The notes below the pieces were generated by a model. That model ran no database searches. It saw only the letters and a program-made list of their open reading frames with translations, and was not told where the DNA came from. Both the position numbers and the translations under genes were made by a program. DNA of 64,000 nt, taken from assembly GCA_964242945.1 (NCBI GenBank), contig CAXTCF010000003.1:8144-72143 (forward strand), written 5' to 3'. The DNA is from Mesorhizobium_B sp964242945 (GTDB taxonomy: Bacteria; Pseudomonadota; Alphaproteobacteria; Rhizobiales; Rhizobiaceae). Every line of letters begins with the position of its first letter. Position 1 is the stretch's first letter. Below, piece by piece: positions 60,290-64,000 of this stretch.

Positions 60290-62215
60290 TTAGATGGCGA
60301 CCTGCGTGCCGATCTCCACCACGCGGCCGGTGGGAATCTGGAAATATTCCGTGGCGTCTGTCGCGGTGCGGGCCAGCGCGATGAACAGCTTGTCCTGCCA
60401 GATCGGCATGCCGGAGGTGGCGGATGCCCTGAAGGAGCGGCGCGACAGAAAGAACGACGTCGTCATGATGTCGAACTTCCAGCCCTGCTTGCGGCATATA
60501 GCGAGCGCGCGCGGGATGTGGGGTTGCTCCATGTAGCCGAACTTCATCGTCACCAGCATGAAGTGATCGGTTACCGGCTCCATCTTCACGCGCTCGGAGT
60601 CGGCCACCGCCGGCTGCTGCGCCGTCACCACGGAAAGCACGGCGTTCTGCTCGTGCAGCACCTTGTAGTGCTTCAGGCTATGCAGCAGGGCGGACGGTGC
60701 GCTTTGCGGGTCGCTGGTGAGGAATACGGCGGTGCCCGGCACGATCACCGGCGGCTTCTTGCTCAAGGATTCCACGAGCAGGCTGAACGGGATCTCGTTC
60801 TTGCGCGTCTTGGCGAAGAGGTAGCGTGTGCCGCGCACCCAGGTCCACATGATCACGCCCATGCCGGCTGCGACCATGATCGACACCCAGCCGCCGTCGA
60901 TGATCTTGGCGGCGTTGGCGAGGAAGAAGCCGGCATCGATGATGCCGAACAGGATCGCCAGCCCCGCCGCTGCACCCAGGCTCCACATCCAGCGGTGGCG
61001 CATCACCACGAAAAGCAGGATCGTCGTCATCAGCATCTCGCCCGTCACCGAGATGCCGTAGGCCGAGGCCAGCGAGCTGGACGCGCCGAAGCCGACCACC
61101 AGCAGCACCACGCCGAGCGCGATCAGCAGGTTGACGCGCGGCATGTAGATCTGGCCGGACTGTTTTTCCGACGTGTGCTGAATTTCGAAGCGCGGCAGGA
61201 GGTTCAGCTGCACCGCCTGCCGGGTCAGCGAGAAGGCGCCGGAGATCACCGCCTGGCTGGCGATAACGGTGGCGACCGTTGCAAGCAGCACGATCGGCAG
61301 CAGAGCCCAGGACGGCATCATCTCGAAGAACGGCGTGCCGATCGGCCCGTGATGCGAAAGCACGAAGGCGCCCTGTCCGAAATAGTTCAGGAGCAGGCAG
61401 GGAAACACGATCGCCAGCCAGCTCGTGACGATCGGGCGCCGGCCGAAATGGCCGAGGTCCACGTAAAGCGCTTCCGCCCCCGTCACCGCCAAAAACACCG
61501 CGCCGATGGTGATAAAGGCGATATCGGCCTGGTCGAACAGGAAGGCGAAGGCGTAGTAGGGATTGATGGCATACAGGACGGTCGGGTCGTCCACGATGTG
61601 GTAGAGCCCGGAAAGGCCCAGCACGGCGAACCAGATCGCCATGATCGGCCCGAAGACGCGCGCGACATTTTCCGTCCCTAAGCGCTGCACCGCAAACAGC
61701 ACGGCTAGGATCACGAGCGTGATCGGCACGATATAAGGCGCGAAGGCCGGTGTGACTTCTTCAAGCCCCTCGACGGCGGACAGCACGGACACCGCGGGCG
61801 TTATGATCGCATCGCCGAAGAACAGGGCGGCGCCGCACAGCCCGATCACCAGGATGGAGCCGGCCCGCGCGGGATAAGACGCCCGCGCCAGCGCCATCAG
61901 GGAAAGCGTGCCGCCCTCGCCCTTGTTGTCGGCCCGCAGCACGAAAACGACGTATTTGATCGTGACGATGATCGTCAGCGCCCAGACGATGAGCGACAGC
62001 ACGCCGAGCACGTCGCTGCGATTGGCCACGTTGCCCTCTGTCGCGGCATGCAGAGCTTCGCGGAAGGCGTAGATCGGGCTCGTGCCGATGTCGCCGAACA
62101 CCACGCCGAGCGCGCCCAGCATCAGGCTCGCAGTCGTGGAAATCGGAGGGGCGTGCGCGGCGGAAGCTGCGCTGCCAGTATCGGCAAGAGCCATAGCGGG
62201 ATCGGCTTCCTTCAT
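60290..62215 (-). CDS. Kup-type potassium uptake permease
   Basis: The 641-residue KUP/HAK/KT transporter has twelve membrane helices; LGALGVVFGDIGTSPIYAFREAL is the family start, and GEGGTLSLMALA and YHIVDDPTVLYAINPYYAF-like loops are conserved. It imports K+ with protons. The cytosolic C-terminus (about 470-641) ends in a beta-rich tail. The ATG at 62215 was taken; a second ATG at 62194 has AAGGAAG upstream and is a reasonable alternative. It lies 136 bases from the helicase gene. Confidence 0.93.
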   Translation of the reverse strand: MKEADPAMALADTGSAASAAHAPPISTTASLMLGALGVVFGDIGTSPIYAFREALHAATEGNVANRSDVLGVLSLIVWALTIIVTIKYVVFVLRADNKGEGGTLSLMALARASYPARAGSILVIGLCGAALFFGDAIITPAVSVLSAVEGLEEVTPAFAPYIVPITLVILAVLFAVQRLGTENVARVFGPIMAIWFAVLGLSGLYHIVDDPTVLYAINPYYAFAFLFDQADIAFITIGAVFLAVTGAEALYVDLGHFGRRPIVTSWLAIVFPCLLLNYFGQGAFVLSHHGPIGTPFFEMMPSWALLPIVLLATVATVIASQAVISGAFSLTRQAVQLNLLPRFEIQHTSEKQSGQIYMPRVNLLIALGVVLLVVGFGASSSLASAYGISVTGEMLMTTILLFVVMRHRWMWSLGAAAGLAILFGIIDAGFFLANAAKIIDGGWVSIMVAAGMGVIMWTWVRGTRYLFAKTRKNEIPFSLLVESLSKKPPVIVPGTAVFLTSDPQSAPSALLHSLKHYKVLHEQNAVLSVVTAQQPAVADSERVKMEPVTDHFMLVTMKFGYMEQPHIPRALAICRKQGWKFDIMTTSFFLSRRSFRASATSGMPIWQDKLFIALARTATDATEYFQIPTGRVVEIGTQVAI

Positions 62216-62351
62216 GCTCGCATGAGCCGCTGCGTGGCTTCCATAATGCGCGGCCTGGAAAACACGTTGCAGCGCAGGAAAGGCGAGGCTGCGGATATAG
62301 TGTACCTGCCCGCGGTGCGAAACCACCCTGTCAGGCCTGCCGGAAGTCGCG

Positions 62352-63479
62352 TCATCGCACCACGGTCAGCTTCTGGGCGGCGCGCGTGACGGCCGTGTAG
62401 AGCCAGCGCTGGCGCGTGTCCTTGAAGGCCCAGGATTCGTCGAACAGCACGACATTGTTCCACTGCGACCCCTGAGCCTTGTGGACGGTCAGCGCATAGC
62501 CGTAGTCGAAGTCGTCATAGCGCTTCTTCGTCGCCCAGGCGATTTCCGCTTCGGGATCGTCGAAGGCATCCTTCATGAGCTTGATCTTGGCGACGCCGCG
62601 GTCGGGATCGTCTTCCTCAGGCGAAACCAGGAGGTTGATGCCCGGCTTGGTCGTCTCGCGCGAAGAGGTCATCACCTTCCACAGCGAGCCGTTGAGCAGG
62701 CCCTTGGCCGGATCGTTGCGCAGGCAGACGAGTTTGTCGCCGGCCTGCGGGAAGTTGGCGGTAAAACCCTTCAACTCGCGCAGGCGGGTGTTGTAGCGGC
62801 GGCGCGTGCGGTTTGTGCCGACGAGAACCTGATCAGCGGCGAGCACGAGTTCCTTGGTCACCTCGTCCTTGCCGATCACCTGCGCCTCGCCGAAGTCGCC
62901 GCGCATGAACTCCTTGCCCTCGCGTACGTCCTGAGCCAGCCGGATGATGGCGTTGTCGCGCGCCTGCCGGTGGATCTCGGTCAGCAGGAAATCCGGCTCG
63001 GCATCGGTGAAGAAGCCGCCGCCGGACACGGGCGGAAGCTGGCCGGGATCGCCCAGCACGAGCACCGGCGTGCCGAAGGAAAGCAGGTCTCTGCCCAACT
63101 GCTCGTCCACCATGGAGCACTCGTCGATGACCACGAGCTTGGCCTTGGCGATAGGGCTCTGGCGGTTGAGAGAGAAGGTCGGCGACACCGAAGTCTTGCC
63201 GGTCGTCTCGTCCGCCACGCTTTCCTCGCCACGCGGCCGGTAGATCAGCGAATGGATGGTGCGCGCATTGGCTGCGCCCTTGGAGCGCAGCACTTGCGCC
63301 GCCTTGCCGGTAAAGGCGGCAAACTGCACGCCGCCGGTGATGCCTTCCGCGAAGTGCCGCGCCAAAGTCGTCTTGCCCGTGCCGGCATAGCCAAACAGGC
63401 GGAACACGGATTTCGGCCGGTCCTTCAGCCAGCGGGCGACCGCCTTCAACGCTTCGTCCTGCTGCGGGGAGAACTGCAT
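62352..63479 (-). CDS. RecD-like ATP-dependent DNA helicase
   Basis: The 375-residue protein is a superfamily 1 helicase of the RecD/TraA-like branch. Walker A GYAGTGKTTLA is at about 29-39, motif II is IDECSMVDEQ, motif III GDPGQLPPVSGGG, and the UvrD_C_2 end YALTVHKAQGSQWNN carries motif V/VI residues with TAVTRAAQKL at the C-terminus. It is about half the length of full RecD2 and lacks an N-terminal extension. The ATG at 63479 begins MQFSPQQDEALKAVARWL, the family Q-motif; a start 16 codons upstream would add unrelated residues. Likely role: DNA repair or replication-associated unwinding. Confidence 0.9.
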   Translation of the reverse strand: MQFSPQQDEALKAVARWLKDRPKSVFRLFGYAGTGKTTLARHFAEGITGGVQFAAFTGKAAQVLRSKGAANARTIHSLIYRPRGEESVADETTGKTSVSPTFSLNRQSPIAKAKLVVIDECSMVDEQLGRDLLSFGTPVLVLGDPGQLPPVSGGGFFTDAEPDFLLTEIHRQARDNAIIRLAQDVREGKEFMRGDFGEAQVIGKDEVTKELVLAADQVLVGTNRTRRRYNTRLRELKGFTANFPQAGDKLVCLRNDPAKGLLNGSLWKVMTSSRETTKPGINLLVSPEEDDPDRGVAKIKLMKDAFDDPEAEIAWATKKRYDDFDYGYALTVHKAQGSQWNNVVLFDESWAFKDTRQRWLYTAVTRAAQKLTVVR

Positions 63480-63621
63480 GGCCGTGATCAACAGGATTTG
63501 GTTCGAAACGGCAAGCGCACGAGGCAAGGAACCGCGCTAAAACCGCGGCCCGGACTCAGGAACCTTTAACTCTCGCAGTGCGAGGGTGAAGCCCCTCGCT
63601 CGGTTTGAGACCAGCTCGTTC

Positions 63622-64000
63622 ATGTGGTTCACGGGATCGTCCTTGTCCGTCGCAGCGCGCAGCGCTGGCGAAGACGCGCCCGGTGACCCGGCGCACGCTC
63701 TGGCATCCATCCTGCTCGACGGGCTTGAAGGGACGGGAGCGGCGGTCTGCCTTTCCGACGCGGACGACAACATCCGTTTCCTGAACGCGGCGTTCCGGCA
63801 ATCCTTTCTTCCCGACATGCCCAACCGTTCCCTCAACTTCACCGACGCCATCTGCGAGGCGATCCTGACCCGCCGGGGCATCAAACTTGAATCGATGCCG
63901 ATCGAGCGCTTCCGCCAATCCATCCGGGAGCGCCGGAAGAGCGGGAAGCTGTTTGCTTTCTGCGTCGATTGTCACGACGGGAAATGGTGGCGCATGGAGG
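63622..64000 (+). CDS. PAS-domain protein, N-terminal part (runs off the window)
   Basis: From the ATG at 63622 an open frame continues to the window end, giving 126 residues. GAAVCLSDADDNIRFLNAAFRQSFL reads as a PAS domain, and the piece KLFAFCVDCHDGKWWRME is similar to the PAS segment of the GGDEF-EAL protein at 58337 (FRAFEVDFCDGRWFWL). It is therefore probably the sensor half of another diguanylate cyclase. A GTG at 63586 is also in frame but has no usable spacing. The downstream domain is unseen. Confidence 0.65.
   Translation, partial: MWFTGSSLSVAARSAGEDAPGDPAHALASILLDGLEGTGAAVCLSDADDNIRFLNAAFRQSFLPDMPNRSLNFTDAICEAILTRRGIKLESMPIERFRQSIRERRKSGKLFAFCVDCHDGKWWRME

Overview
This window is high-GC, gene-dense chromosomal DNA from an alphaproteobacterium, most likely of the Hyphomicrobiales (rhizobial group, Phyllobacteriaceae/Mesorhizobium-like). 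The inference rests on a BA14K-family protein, a heterotetrameric sarcosine oxidase operon (soxBDAG), several FAD+GcvT fusion dehydrogenases, a rhizobial-style urease operon (ureD-A-HD-B-DUF1311-C...E-F-G), DUF1194 and DUF3772-MscS proteins, and a long palindromic intergenic repeat of a type I associate with this group. It is a draft assembly: it has two N gaps and one corrupted G/C-run stretch. Layout: 0-6.3 kb holds the tail of an AraC-type regulator, an SDR oxidoreductase, a DUF1194 protein, an unrecognised membrane protein, a dimethylglycine/sarcosine dehydrogenase-like flavoprotein and a YqaA-type membrane protein. 6.4-12.2 kb is a minus-strand, terminator-closed cluster: HAD-UbiA polyprenyl-phosphate transferase, half-size EamA/ArnE-F-like transporter, extended SDR epimerase, class III aminotransferase and a polytopic GT-C-like membrane protein. 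Its architecture recalls the Arn lipid-sugar pathway built from different enzyme families, and it is my best candidate for an undescribed system. 12.4-15.2 kb holds a small exported protein and a DUF3772-MscS channel. 15.4-27.9 kb is a methylated-amine/glycine catabolism region: soxBDAG, an alpha/beta hydrolase, and two further FAD+GcvT fusions flanking a PLP aminotransferase. 27.9-33.9 kb is a tight six-gene minus-strand operon: NMT1-type ABC importer (3 genes), CodA-like amidohydrolase, FAD-binding_4 oxidoreductase and flavodoxin-fold NAD(P)H reductase. It looks like an uptake and breakdown route for an unidentified heterocycle. 34.1-43.2 kb runs on the plus strand: a Rid protein, a creatininase-family protein, then the urease operon with four extra genes embedded (HD protein, LprI-like protein, GT2 glycosyltransferase, HD-like unknown). 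43.2-45.5 kb holds a lipoprotein, an aldehyde dehydrogenase and a 62-residue membrane protein. 45.6-49.0 kb is molybdate uptake: modABC, a stand-alone ModE DNA-binding domain, divergent mop, and a good ModE-box match between modA and mop. 49.0-52.9 kb is one long gene made of ten PPC-like repeats, interrupted by both assembly gaps. 53.2-64 kb holds tRNA-Lys(CTT), Nudix and endonuclease/exonuclease/phosphatase proteins, a BA14K protein, ilvC, a low-GC convergent pair (small unknown plus DNA methyltransferase) that looks acquired, a PAS-GGDEF-EAL protein, a Kup potassium transporter, a RecD-like helicase, and the start of a PAS-domain protein that leaves the window. A metabolic reading: the sarcosine/dimethylglycine enzymes feed one-carbon units and glycine, while the CodA-like deaminase operon, Rid protein and urease handle ammonia-releasing steps of nitrogen-compound use. 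The substrates themselves are inferred, not shown.
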